The notes beneath the pieces are model-generated. The model made no database searches, was not told the DNA's origin, and saw only the letters and a program-made list of their open reading frames with translations. Positions 55,586 through 64,000 of a stretch of 64,000 nucleotides of DNA are shown in pieces. The translations under genes and the position numbers were made by a program. This stretch comes from Pyxidicoccus parkwaysis (lineage in GTDB: Bacteria; Myxococcota; Myxococcia; Myxococcales; Myxococcaceae): positions 13,065,001 through 13,129,000 of the forward strand of contig NZ_CP071090.1 in NCBI RefSeq assembly GCF_017301735.1. Direction: 5' to 3'. Positions within the stretch are counted from its first letter, which is position 1. The number at the start of each line of letters is the position of its first letter.

Positions 55586-56260
55586 TCACGGCGTGGGCTG
55601 AGCGACGGCCGGCGCGCCCCCGGCGGGCTGGCCCGCGGCGGCAGCGGCGGCAGCGGCCTCGGCGGCGGCCTTCTCCGCGGCGGCCTTCTCCGCGGCCACG
55701 CGCGCGGCCTCGGCCTCGGCGCGCTTCTTCGCCTCGCCCTCGGCGGCCGTCTTCATGCTGGCGAGGCCCCTCTCGAAGTCCCCGCCCACCATCTTGTCCA
55801 TGTCGATGAACACGCAGAAGAGCTTGCCCATGAAGTCATTCTGGCCGGCCATGGTCCACGACACCTCGGTGCCGCCCTCGGCGGGCTTGAACGCGAAGGT
55901 GGTGATGGCGGTGGACGGGAAGGGCTTGATGAACTCCAGCTTGATGCGGACGAGCTCGTTGGCCTTGCTCTCCTCGATGCTCATCCGGCCCTCGCCGGCC
56001 TTGTCGTTGCCCACCCAGGAATAGACGGCGCCCTGGCCGGACTCCGCGCCGGTGAACGTGGTCTTCATGTTCGGGTCCAGCTTGTCCCACGGAGACCACT
56101 CGGGCCACCGGTGGAAGTCATTGACGATGGAGAAGGCCACGTCGGCCTGCACCGGCAGGGTGGCGCTGCGCTGCACCGTGAACTCGGCGGGGCGGGTGGC
56201 GACAAAGCCGACGAACAGGAGGATGGCGGCGGCGAGGCCACCAAGAATCTTCTTGAGCAT
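55586..56260 (-). CDS. SRPBCC-fold protein with Ala-rich tail
   Basis: 224 residues from the ATG read from 56260. A membrane helix (LKKILGGLAAAILLFVGFVA) anchors a START/SRPBCC lipid- or ligand-binding domain (about 30-175: PVQADVAFSIVNDFHRWPEW, AGQNDFMGKLFCVFIDMDK). The last 50 residues are Ala/Glu/Lys coiled coil then AAAAAAAGQPAGGAPAVAQP, low complexity. Such proteins often act as polyketide cyclase-like or stress proteins; a precise role is not visible here. Confidence 0.8.
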   Translation of the reverse strand: MLKKILGGLAAAILLFVGFVATRPAEFTVQRSATLPVQADVAFSIVNDFHRWPEWSPWDKLDPNMKTTFTGAESGQGAVYSWVGNDKAGEGRMSIEESKANELVRIKLEFIKPFPSTAITTFAFKPAEGGTEVSWTMAGQNDFMGKLFCVFIDMDKMVGGDFERGLASMKTAAEGEAKKRAEAEAARVAAEKAAAEKAAAEAAAAAAAAGQPAGGAPAVAQPTP

Positions 56261-56409
56261 GGGGTGTGTGTCCTCTGGACAAAGGCCCAATGGGGGACGG
56301 GCCGGGGGCGTCTTAGAGCCGCCGGCCAACCCGACGCAAGACGCACCCCGCCGCATGTGCCACCCACTACGTTGGAGCGCCAAGGGCCACGCACGCCACG
56401 CGAAGAACA

Positions 56410-56446
56410 GCGCGGCCCGGCGTGTGGACTCCCCGCCGGGCCGCGC
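56410..56446 (-). terminator. terminator of the DUF4082 gene
   Basis: Perfect 12-bp arms GCGCGGCCCGGC (56410-56421) and GCCGGGCCGCGC (56435-56446), 13-base loop, located 32 bases beyond the stop at 56479 on the minus strand. Confidence 0.65.
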
Positions 56447-56478
56447 ATCTCACCCCGGGGGACAGGGTGACGTACGAC

Positions 56479-59400
56479 TCAGTTGTACGTGACGGTGTAC
56501 GTGCCGGCCTGCGCGCCGTTGATGAACGCGTAGCCCACGCCCTTGATGGTCTGCGGCACCGTCGTCACCGCCGAGCCGTTGCGCGTCACCGAGACGAGCG
56601 TGCGGCCCGCCGCCGTGCGCGTGGGCACCATCAGCGACAGGTTGCGCGCCGGGGTGGCCACGGTGAAGGAGAGCGCCGTGCCGGTGAAGGCGACGGAGGA
56701 CACCTGCGTGGCCTCGCGCGCGTCCAGCCACGTGAGCAGCTGCTTCGCGGTGATGACGGACACGCCCTCGCGCTGCGCGGAGGCGATGATGGCCGCCGAG
56801 CCCGAGGCGCCCGCCGACGGGTCCGAGTCCACGTGCATGTTGGCGTTGAAGGCGCCGTAGTAGCCCTTCGTGCCGAGCGCGTTGGCCAGCAGCGTGTCGA
56901 TGTGCAGCGGGTACGACTGGCCCGACTCGTCCGTCATCTGCGTGGCGAGCTGGTAGACGTTGATGGGCGTGCCGTCCACGTCCGCGAAGCGCATGGCCAG
57001 GCCCGAGCCCGTGAAGACGCCCGGACGGTCCTGCACCCAGTAGTCCGGCCAGTAGTAGTAGTTGGTGTCCAGCCGGATGCCATGGGCCAGCGACACCTTG
57101 GGCTGCGTGGCCCAGTCGCTGAACGCGATGCAGTGCGTGCGGTTGGTGACGGGTGCGGGGATGCCCGGGTACGACGACGCGAAGCCCGCGAGCTGCGGCG
57201 TGTAGAAGCTCGGGTCCAGGTTGGTGGCCGTGTAGTCGCCGCAGTTGGTGTTGATGTGCAGGGCGTACTCGAAGCCCTGCGCCGTGTAGCTCTGCGCCTG
57301 GGTGGCCGTCATCGGTCCGCCGACGAAGTCGTAGACGGTGCCGCGCACGCACTGCCAGTCGTCGAGGCTGCAGCCCGCGGGGCTGGCGTTGAGGTAGTTC
57401 TGCCAGCGCTGGGTGATGGCGCCGCCCGGGTGCCCGTCACCCGTCATCACCACCACCGCCTTCTTCGCGCTGGGGAAGTACCAGAGGCGCGGCAGCGGCA
57501 CGGAGCTGGTGAGGTGAATCATGTTGGCCAGCAGGCGCTGGTGCTCGTCCGCCTGGGGAATCTGGACCTTGTTCAGGTTCACCCAGTCCGGCTGCGGGTC
57601 GAACGACGCGTTGCCGTAGAACATGTCGCTGGCGCGCGCGCCCGGGCCAATGGACGAGCCGTCGCGGTTCTGTCCCTGCCACGCCGGGTTGCCCTGGCGC
57701 GTGAGGATGACGGACTTCGAAAGGTCGTAAGCGAAGGCCATGGCCGTGCCGCTGCCCACCGTGCGCAGGGTGATGGCCGCGTACGTCGTCGGCGTGGTGG
57801 CGTTGGAGTACAGCGTGGCCACCGCGCGCGTGCCCGTCACCCCCGTGTGCAGGTCCGCGGTGCCGTGGTACTGCATCGTGTCCGAGGTGATGCCCGCGCC
57901 CGGCGCCTGCGTGGTGTCGATGAGGATGTAGCCGTTGTCCTGCGTGCCCGTGGACGCGTTGAGGCCGAGCAGCGCGTTGAGGTTGGCCGCGGGGCGCATG
58001 GCGATGAGGCTGCCGCCCGCGTTCACCCAGTTGGTGACGAGCGTCACCTGCGCCGCGCTCAGCGTCTCCTCGCCGAGGATGAGCACCTTGTAGTCATTGA
58101 GCGACACCGTGTTGCCGATGTTGCCCGCGTCCGTGGTGGCGAAGGTGGTGAGGCCTTCGGCCTTGAGGATTTCCTTCAGGTAGTCGGTGAAGTGGTTGGT
58201 CGGGTCCGTGGCCACCAGCACCGGGCCGGAGCCGGTGACGCCCGGGCGGGGCAGGGCGCTGTTCGGCTCGAACACGACGTCCACCCAGTAGTTGGCATTC
58301 TGGTAGCTGCTGTTGGGGAAGGTGGAAACCGCGCCCGTGGTGAACACGCCGTTGCCGCCGCTGGTGGTGCCGGGCAGCGCGTGCAGGGGCGCCGTGTCCA
58401 CGCCGTTGGCGAGGCCATTGGCGTCGAAGGAGTAACCGCCGACGGGCGCGAGGTACGAGGCGACGTAGGTGGTGCCGGCGGTGATGGACACCGGCGTGGC
58501 GAAGGTCACCTGCTGCCAGCCGAGGGCGGTCTCGTTGATGAACGTGGCGCTGGCCAGATTGGTTCCGGTGCTGCTCCACAGGTTGCCCACGTGCGTGCCG
58601 GTGTTGCCCGTGCCCTTGTAGAAGCGGATGCCCTTCACCTTGCCGTCCACGTCCGCGCGGAACTTCACGCCCAGCTCGACAGCGGCCGTGTCACTGACAC
58701 TGGCCGTGCCCGGAGTCGCGGTGGCGGGGAAGAGGCTGTAGGTGCCGGCCGGAGGCGGCGTCGGCGGCGGCACGCCGGTGGCCTGGTAGACGACGTCCAC
58801 CCAATAGTTGGAGTTCTGGAAGCTGTCGGTGGGGAGGGTGCCCGCGGGCCCGTACTTGTAGACGCCGTTGCCGCCGCTGGTGGTACCGGGCAGCGCGTGC
58901 AGCGGCGCGACATCCACGCCCGAGGCGAGCCCGCCGTTGTCGAAGGCATAGGAGCCATTGGGCGCGTGGTACGAGGCGATGTACGTGGTGTTGGCGGCGA
59001 TGGCCACCGGCGCCGAGAAGGTCACCTGCTGCCAGCCCGTGGCCGTCTCGCCGGTGAAGGTGGCGGTGGCCAGCAGTTGGCCGGTGGCGCTCCAGAGGTG
59101 GCCCACGTGCGTGCCCGTGTTGGCCGCGCCCTTGTAGAAGCGGACACCCAGCACGTTGCCGGCGATGTCGGCCTTGAACTTCACGCCGAGCTCCACGGGC
59201 GTGGAGTCATTCGTCACGGAGGCGACGGCGGGCGTGGCGGTGGCGGGCCAGAGGGTGACGGGCGCGGCCGGACGGAACACGACGTCCACCCAGTAGTTGG
59301 AGTCGTGGAAGCTGTCGGTGGGGAAGGTGCCGGCGACGCCGTACTTGTAGACGCCATTGCCACCGTTGGCGGGCCCGGCCAGCGCGTGCAGCGGCAGCAC

Positions 59401-59853
59401 GTCCGCGCCCGAGGCGAGGCCGTACTCGGTGAAGGCATAGGCGCCAGCCGGCGCGTGGTACGAGGCCACGTACGTGGTGCCCGCGGTGACGGGCACCGCC
59501 GTGGTGAAGGTCACCTGCTGCCAGCCGGTGGCCGTCTCGTTGGTGAAGGTGGCGGTGGCCAGCAATTGGCCGGTGGCGCTCCACAGGTGGCCCACGTGCG
59601 TGCCGGTGTTGCTCGCGCCCTTGTAGAAGCGCACGCCGGTGATGTCGCCATTCACGTCGGCCTTGAACTTCACGCCCAACTCGACGGCGGCGAAGTCGTT
59701 GGTCACCGAGGGGACGGCGGGCGTGCCGTTCGCGAAGAGCGAGTACGTCGTCTGTGCATGTGCGCTGCCCGCGGGCAGGGCCAGCAGGGCGAGCGCAAAT
59801 GCGGCGAGGAGATGTTGGATGACCCGGGCGGGTCGTACTTGGATGTCTGTCAT
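56479..59853 (-). CDS. secreted protein with three DUF4082 repeats and a catalytic-like C-terminus
   Basis: 1124 residues. Signal peptide (VIQHLLAAFALALLALPAGSAHAQ). Residues about 35-490 are three 150-residue DUF4082 units with repeated GVKFKADVNGDITGVRFYKG and STGTHVGHLWSATGQLLATA motifs, probably carbohydrate-binding. A middle domain (about 510-660) has Rossmann-like strands (VLVATDPTNHFTDYL, VLILGEETLSAA). The C-terminal 450 residues begin KKAVVVMTGDGHPGGA and include HCIAFSDWATQP and LDTNYYYWPDYWVQ, resembling polysaccharide-deacetylase-like or hydrolase modules, a weak match. Likely extracellular glycan-active protein. Confidence 0.8.
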   Translation of the reverse strand: MTDIQVRPARVIQHLLAAFALALLALPAGSAHAQTTYSLFANGTPAVPSVTNDFAAVELGVKFKADVNGDITGVRFYKGASNTGTHVGHLWSATGQLLATATFTNETATGWQQVTFTTAVPVTAGTTYVASYHAPAGAYAFTEYGLASGADVLPLHALAGPANGGNGVYKYGVAGTFPTDSFHDSNYWVDVVFRPAAPVTLWPATATPAVASVTNDSTPVELGVKFKADIAGNVLGVRFYKGAANTGTHVGHLWSATGQLLATATFTGETATGWQQVTFSAPVAIAANTTYIASYHAPNGSYAFDNGGLASGVDVAPLHALPGTTSGGNGVYKYGPAGTLPTDSFQNSNYWVDVVYQATGVPPPTPPPAGTYSLFPATATPGTASVSDTAAVELGVKFRADVDGKVKGIRFYKGTGNTGTHVGNLWSSTGTNLASATFINETALGWQQVTFATPVSITAGTTYVASYLAPVGGYSFDANGLANGVDTAPLHALPGTTSGGNGVFTTGAVSTFPNSSYQNANYWVDVVFEPNSALPRPGVTGSGPVLVATDPTNHFTDYLKEILKAEGLTTFATTDAGNIGNTVSLNDYKVLILGEETLSAAQVTLVTNWVNAGGSLIAMRPAANLNALLGLNASTGTQDNGYILIDTTQAPGAGITSDTMQYHGTADLHTGVTGTRAVATLYSNATTPTTYAAITLRTVGSGTAMAFAYDLSKSVILTRQGNPAWQGQNRDGSSIGPGARASDMFYGNASFDPQPDWVNLNKVQIPQADEHQRLLANMIHLTSSVPLPRLWYFPSAKKAVVVMTGDGHPGGAITQRWQNYLNASPAGCSLDDWQCVRGTVYDFVGGPMTATQAQSYTAQGFEYALHINTNCGDYTATNLDPSFYTPQLAGFASSYPGIPAPVTNRTHCIAFSDWATQPKVSLAHGIRLDTNYYYWPDYWVQDRPGVFTGSGLAMRFADVDGTPINVYQLATQMTDESGQSYPLHIDTLLANALGTKGYYGAFNANMHVDSDPSAGASGSAAIIASAQREGVSVITAKQLLTWLDAREATQVSSVAFTGTALSFTVATPARNLSLMVPTRTAAGRTLVSVTRNGSAVTTVPQTIKGVGYAFINGAQAGTYTVTYN
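58250..59720. repeat. three tandem coding repeats (DUF4082 units)
   Basis: The three DUF4082-encoding stretches (about 58250-58720, 58780-59210 and 59270-59720) share long near-identical runs, for example the codons for GGNGVYKYG and for TGWQQVTF. The DNA similarity is high, so recombination between units can change the number. Confidence 0.7.
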
Positions 59854-60164
59854 TGGATGGGTTTCCTCAGCGCGCCACGGGGGGGCGGGGCGCATGCGCG
59901 GTGGGTTATCCGCGACTTCCCATCCTTCCGCTTGTTTGGATCATTCACAATGCAACGAAGCGGTTCCACGCCCGACGCCGTCCGCGCTCGTGTGGCCTCA
60001 TGCAACTTTTCCCGGCCCGGTGAGCAAACGACGAAGTTTCACCTTCGTGCCCGTACACCCCTCTGGGGTGACGGCGGCGGCGCGGGCGGCTCGTTCGACT
60101 TCGAGGCTGGGCGGCGTGATGACTGGGAGCGACGCGGGGCCACGGTGCGCTGCTCAGCGGGACA
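59854..60164. other. 311-base intergenic region
   Basis: Between the DUF4082 gene start and the L-serine dehydratase stop. It holds the DUF4082 promoter and the end of the sdaA transcript. No gene or clear hairpin seen. Confidence 0.35.
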
Positions 60165-61577
60165 TCAGCACTCGGGAAGGCCGACGCTCAGGTTGGCCAC
60201 CTCGAGCACGTTGACTGCGAGGCCTCCGCGCGCCGTCTCCTTGTACTTGTCCTTCATGTCGCGGCCGGTGTCGCGCATCGTCTTGATGACCTTGTCGAGG
60301 CTGACGAAGTGGCGCCCGTCGCCGGACATGGCCATGCGCGTGGCGTTGATGGCCTTCACGGAGGCCATGGCGTTGCGCTCGATGCACGGCACCTGCACGA
60401 GCCCGCCGATGGGGTCGCACGTGAGCCCCAGGTTGTGCTCCATGGCGATTTCCGCCGCGTTCTCCACGTGCAGCGGCGTGCCGCCCAGCACCTCCGTGAG
60501 CCCGCCCGCGGCCATGGAGCACGCGCTGCCCACCTCGCCCTGGCAGCCGACTTCCGCACCGCTGATGGAGGCGTTCTCCTTGTAGAGCACGCCGATGGCG
60601 CCGGCCGTGAGGAGGAAGCGCACCACGCCGTCCTCGTTCGCTCCGGGCACGAAGCGCCAGTAGTAGTGCAGCACCGCGGGGATGATGCCCGCCGCGCCAT
60701 TGGTGGGCGCGGTGACGACGCGGCCACCCGCGGCGTTCTCCTCGTTCACCGCGAGCGCGTAGAGGTTCACCCAGTCCAGTACGGTGAGCGGGTTGGTGAG
60801 GCCCGCCTCGGGACGGCTGAGCAGCCGCTGATACATGGCCGCCGCGCGCCGCTCCACCTTGAGGCCGCCGGGGAGGATGCCGCCGCTCGTGCACCCGCGC
60901 TTCACGCAGGCCTGCATGACCTCCCAGATGCGCAAGAGGCCGGAGCGAATCTCCTCCTCGCTGCGCCACGTCTTCTCGTTGGCCAGCATGATGGCGCTGA
61001 TGGGCAGGCGCTGGCGCTCGCAGTGGCTCAGCAATTCCGCGGCGGACGTGAAGGGGAAGGGCAGCGGCGTGGTGTCCGGGCGAATCGGGCTCTGGCCGTC
61101 GGCCGCCGCCTCGTCCACCACGAAGCCTCCGCCCACGGAGTAGTAGACGCGCGCGTCCAATTCCGTGCCGTCCGCGGCGAAGGCGGAGAAGCGCATGCCG
61201 TTGGGGTGGTACGGCAGCGTGCGGCGGCGGTGCATCACCAGGTGCTCGCCGTCCTTGAAGGTGACCTCGCGCAGGCCGAGCACGGCCACGCGGCCTTCCG
61301 TGCGCCAGCGCGCAATCAGCGCGGGAATGGACTCCACGTCCACGCCCTCGGGCGTCTCACCGCGCAGGCCCAGCAGCACCGCCTTGTCACTGCCGTGTCC
61401 CTTGCCAGTTGCACCGAGCGAGCCGTACAGCTCCACCTTGAGCTTGGAGAGGCGCTCCAGCTTGCCGCCCTCCGCGAGCCGCTGAGCGAACGTGCGCGCG
61501 GCGCGCATGGGCCCGACGGTGTGAGAGCTGGAGGGACCGATGCCAATCTTGAAGAGGTCGAAGACGCTGACGGCCAT
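60165..61577 (-). CDS. sdaA: L-serine ammonia-lyase (iron-sulfur)
   Basis: 470 residues from the ATG read from 61577. Typical single-chain L-serine dehydratase: head VFDLFKIGIGPSSSHTVGPM, Fe-S region Cys in CVKRGCTSGGILPGGLKVER and VGCQGEVGSACSMAAGG, and the tail MKDKYKETARGGLAVN. It converts L-serine to pyruvate and ammonia using a 4Fe-4S cluster. Alone on its strand. Promoter in the 197 bases toward the neighbouring nuclease gene. Confidence 0.93.
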   Translation of the reverse strand: MAVSVFDLFKIGIGPSSSHTVGPMRAARTFAQRLAEGGKLERLSKLKVELYGSLGATGKGHGSDKAVLLGLRGETPEGVDVESIPALIARWRTEGRVAVLGLREVTFKDGEHLVMHRRRTLPYHPNGMRFSAFAADGTELDARVYYSVGGGFVVDEAAADGQSPIRPDTTPLPFPFTSAAELLSHCERQRLPISAIMLANEKTWRSEEEIRSGLLRIWEVMQACVKRGCTSGGILPGGLKVERRAAAMYQRLLSRPEAGLTNPLTVLDWVNLYALAVNEENAAGGRVVTAPTNGAAGIIPAVLHYYWRFVPGANEDGVVRFLLTAGAIGVLYKENASISGAEVGCQGEVGSACSMAAGGLTEVLGGTPLHVENAAEIAMEHNLGLTCDPIGGLVQVPCIERNAMASVKAINATRMAMSGDGRHFVSLDKVIKTMRDTGRDMKDKYKETARGGLAVNVLEVANLSVGLPEC

Positions 61578-61774
61578 GGGGGGCGGAACATGCCACGTTT
61601 CGTATTCCCTCCCAGCGCCTCGCGGCGAAGTCGCTGTCCGCGTCCGGACGGACGTCACACGTTTGGAATACCAACGAGCGGTTGCCTGCATGCACGCTCG
61701 CTGGTGCCGTGCGTTGGACGCGGTGCGTTGCCGTTGGAGTGCCGAGGCCATCCTGGCGGCCTGACCTCCCGGGC

Positions 61775-63346
61775 TCAGGCGACGGCGCGCTCCTGGGAGG
61801 CGACTGCGGGCGCGCTGCCCGGGGCTGCATTCTGCTCCTCATCGAGGAGGGCGAGCGTCTTGCGGTACTCCTCGGCCTCGGCCAGACGCGTCAGCTCGAA
61901 CTCACCGTGGTGCTCGCGCACGGCCTTCGCAATCTCATCCAGCGTGACGCGGAAGAACTCCTTGCGCTCGTTGATGCGATTGACGCGCCGGTGGGCGAAC
62001 GTGCGGTGCAACGCCGCCTCCAGCGCCGGTGCATCCGTGGTGCGGATGATGGCGTGGACGTCGAACTGGAAGGGCACGGAGGCATCCCCCAGCTCGTCGA
62101 TGCGGTCCTGCGGCACGAGACGCCGCGTCATGCCCAACTTGAAGACATTCTCTCCGAAGGAGCCGATGTTCGAGATGACGTAGACGTGGCCCGTGCGCGT
62201 CAACTGGGCCTGGGAGATGGCGCGGGTGCGCTCCTGGTCCTCGGCCACCCGGCGCTCCAACTCGGCGATGCGCTCCATGAGCTTCTGCTGCTCGGCGCCT
62301 TGCGTCTTCTCCAGCTCGGTGCGGGCCTTGCGCAGGGCTTCTTCGTCCCGCTTCGCCTCGCGCTCGGCTTCGAGCTTCGCCTTCTCCAGCTCGCGCTGCG
62401 CGGCCTCCTCCTCGCGCATCTGCTCGCGGATGCGCCGCTGCTCTTCCTTCTCCTCTTGCAGCTTCTCCTCGTACTCGTGGGCGAGCCGCAGCTCCTCCAG
62501 CTTCAGGTCCACGTACTTGTTGGAGATGTAGCACTGCTGGATTTCGGTGAGGCCGCTGATGGCCTCGGCGGCCTTCTCGATGCGCGCCTCCATGGCCTTG
62601 ATGTTCTTGTAGGTCACCTTGGCGACGCAGGCGTCCGCTTCTCCGTTGAAGGCGCGGAGCATCAGCTTCAACGTGCGCTCCGTCTGTTTGCGCCCCTCCG
62701 CCTTGCTGCCGTTGACCTCCCACTCGATTCGGCAGAAGGCGGCCTTCTTGTCCTTCAGCATCGACTTCTGCTGGTCGCGGATGTCCTCCAGGCGCTGCTC
62801 GTACTTCTCCGACGAGGACAGGTTGTAGATGGGCTTGTAGAGGCCGTAGGAGCGGAGGACGGCTTCCTCCTCCAGGGGACGGAGCTCGGCCTGGAGGTTG
62901 GCAATGGCCGCCTTGAGCTGCATCTGCTCCGAGAGGGCCTGCTGACGGCGAGCCTCCGCGTTCTGGACGATGGCGCTCGCCCGCTCATTCGCTCGGGTCA
63001 GCTCCGCGTCCATGCGCGTCCGGTCCAGGCGGATGGCCTCATCGGCCGCGGACTTCGCGCGCTCCAGGTCCGCGCGGGCGCTCCGGATGCTGGCGTCAGC
63101 TTCCTCGCGGTTTCGAGCCAGCTCCGCCGCCGCCTTGTTCCGCTCCAGGGCCAGCGTCTGTGCGGCCTCCGCCTTGGTGCGTTCGACTTCGGCGAGGATG
63201 CGTTGCCGCTCGGCCTCCACGTCGAGCACGGGCTTGAAACGCTGCCGTAGGGCGCGGAGCTGGATGAAGGTGCGGACGAGCAGCCCCGCCAACACCAGAC
63301 TCACGAGCGCGGGCGCCACGATTTCAGGCTGCATCGACTCCCCCAT
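61775..63346 (-). CDS. membrane DUF4041/GIY-YIG nuclease (SNIPE-like)
   Basis: 523 residues. Start at MGES, which has GAGGAGG six bases before it (a Met four codons later also has a purine-rich site). Residues 9-25 form a membrane helix (VAPALVSLVLAGLLVRT), then a long coiled coil to about 160. The DUF4041 domain follows (about 165-300: AVLRSYGLYKPIYNLSSSEKY, LKLMLRAFNGEADACV), another coiled coil, and a C-terminal GIY-YIG/MUG113 nuclease (Tyr389 in GHVYVISN, FKLGMTRR, Glu463 in ERKEFFRV). This architecture matches SNIPE, an inner-membrane nuclease reported to cut phage DNA during injection. Antiphage function is inferred from architecture. Confidence 0.85.
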   Translation of the reverse strand: MGESMQPEIVAPALVSLVLAGLLVRTFIQLRALRQRFKPVLDVEAERQRILAEVERTKAEAAQTLALERNKAAAELARNREEADASIRSARADLERAKSAADEAIRLDRTRMDAELTRANERASAIVQNAEARRQQALSEQMQLKAAIANLQAELRPLEEEAVLRSYGLYKPIYNLSSSEKYEQRLEDIRDQQKSMLKDKKAAFCRIEWEVNGSKAEGRKQTERTLKLMLRAFNGEADACVAKVTYKNIKAMEARIEKAAEAISGLTEIQQCYISNKYVDLKLEELRLAHEYEEKLQEEKEEQRRIREQMREEEAAQRELEKAKLEAEREAKRDEEALRKARTELEKTQGAEQQKLMERIAELERRVAEDQERTRAISQAQLTRTGHVYVISNIGSFGENVFKLGMTRRLVPQDRIDELGDASVPFQFDVHAIIRTTDAPALEAALHRTFAHRRVNRINERKEFFRVTLDEIAKAVREHHGEFELTRLAEAEEYRKTLALLDEEQNAAPGSAPAVASQERAVA

Positions 63347-63448
63347 GAAGTGCCTCCTCACCGGAGGCAGGCCAAGCCTGCGCCATTCATGGATGGGAGG
63401 GAATGTGTCTGGGAATACCCCCAGGGGAGTAGAGACAGCCTCGGTCTT

Positions 63449-64000
63449 TCAGCCCACCGCGGGCTGCACGCCCACCGCGGCCTCGGGCGCCCGCTTCATC
63501 GCCGGGGGCCGGATGGCGAGCAGGCGCAGGCCGTTGGCCACGACGAGGAGCGTGCTGCCCTCGTGGAGTACCACGGCGTGGCTGATGTGCGTGAGGCCGA
63601 AGACGGCCGCGATGATGAGGATGCCGCTGATGCCCAGCGCGATGACCAGGTTCTGCTGCATCACATGCGTGGCCTGGCGCGCCAGTCCCAGCGCGAAGGG
63701 CAGCTTCGACAGGTCATCGCTCATCAACACCACGTCCGCCGTCTCCAGCGCCGCGTCCGAGCCCGCTCCACCCATCGCCACGCCCACCGCCGCCGCCGCG
63801 AGCGCCGGAGCGTCATTCACTCCGTCGCCTACCATGGCCACCGAGCCCTTGCGCCCCATCTCCCGCACCGCCGCCACCTTGTCGGCCGGCATCAGCGGCG
63901 CCTTCGCCTCGTCCAGGCCCACCTGCTCGGCGATGGACTTCGCCACCTTTGCGTTGTCGCCGGACAGCATCACCGTCCGCTCGATGCCGTAATCCTTCAG
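63449..64000 (-). CDS. heavy-metal P-type ATPase (partial, C-terminal part)
   Basis: About 183 residues to the stop at 63449, running off the window at 64000 with no start in view. The phosphorylation-domain hinge GDGVNDAPAL and MLSGDN are intact. The final helices end with ISHAVVLHEGSTLLVVANGLR, the zinc/cadmium (P1B-2, ZntA-type) pattern rather than the copper pattern. It would export Zn, Cd or Pb across the inner membrane. The remaining C-terminus is short and Pro/Ala-rich. Confidence 0.9.
   Translation of the reverse strand: MKDYGIERTVMLSGDNAKVAKSIAEQVGLDEAKAPLMPADKVAAVREMGRKGSVAMVGDGVNDAPALAAAAVGVAMGGAGSDAALETADVVLMSDDLSKLPFALGLARQATHVMQQNLVIALGISGILIIAAVFGLTHISHAVVLHEGSTLLVVANGLRLLAIRPPAMKRAPEAAVGVQPAVG

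Noticed and set aside
58250..59720. CRISPR-like repeats
   Set aside because: The repeats are about 450 bp long, in frame, and encode three protein domains; there are no short spacers and no cas genes.
56422..60585. A 1387-codon plus-strand frame opposite the DUF4082 gene
   Set aside because: Repetitive Arg/Gly/Val/Ala sequence produced by reading the DUF4082 repeats on the wrong strand.

Overview
The window is very GC-rich, with strong third-position G/C bias, short intergenic gaps and GTG starts. It carries many lipoproteins and uncharacterised secreted proteins, a Ser/Thr kinase with a zinc-ribbon, a sigma-32-like factor of the myxobacterial development type, a degenerate MYXO-CTERM-like tail, and an Imm52/Tox-REase-5 pair. 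Together these point to a chromosome of a fruiting myxobacterium (Myxococcota, Myxococcus/Corallococcus/Pyxidicoccus-like). No rRNA, tRNA, CRISPR array, insertion sequence or prophage was seen. Both ends cut through genes: a C-terminal tail at 2-85 and a heavy-metal P-type ATPase at 63449-64000.

Layout. 0.3-8.4 kb: secreted proteins (Cys-rich lipoprotein, MORN-like lipoprotein, trypsin-like protease), a small unknown gene pair, an MFS exporter, a short-chain dehydrogenase, a CotH-kinase lipoprotein and a 46-residue membrane protein. 8.7-15.6 kb: a run of six genes without signal peptides: a tandem duplicate pair, a 921-residue protein with an 11-residue tandem repeat, a phage-tail-collar protein, a transglutaminase-like protein and a 248-residue protein. 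I do not recognise this set as a known system. 15.9-21.8 kb: an orphan ECF sigma factor, a degenerate cyclase-homology membrane protein, a sigma-32-like factor, a DUF1360 protein and a glycoside hydrolase lipoprotein. 21.8-27.6 kb: an Imm52/Tox-REase-5 toxin-immunity pair, an alpha/beta hydrolase, an ATPase with an Arg in place of the Walker A Lys, a tiny lipoprotein and a DUF2911 protein.

27.6-31.2 kb is a complete, translationally coupled bacillithiol operon (bshC-bshB1-bshA). Divergent from it is a coupled operon of an exported PIG-L deacetylase, a 54-residue membrane peptide and a sodium:solute symporter. 36.7-42.2 kb holds a 1330-residue protein with five annexin-like repeats, two of them with the complete type II calcium motif, followed by an unknown partner and a GNAT acetyltransferase. 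42.2-53 kb: a membrane Ser/Thr kinase, the alpha-2-macroglobulin/PBP1C periplasmic defence pair, and a tail-anchored protein with repeated Glu-Thr-Arg motifs.

53-64 kb (all minus strand): an HPII-type catalase, an SRPBCC protein, a three-repeat DUF4082 secreted protein, L-serine dehydratase, a membrane DUF4041/GIY-YIG nuclease resembling the SNIPE anti-phage protein, and the metal ATPase. The strongest leads for new biology are the annexin-repeat protein with its partner, the signal-less transglutaminase-like cluster at 8.7-15.6 kb, and the SNIPE-like nuclease.
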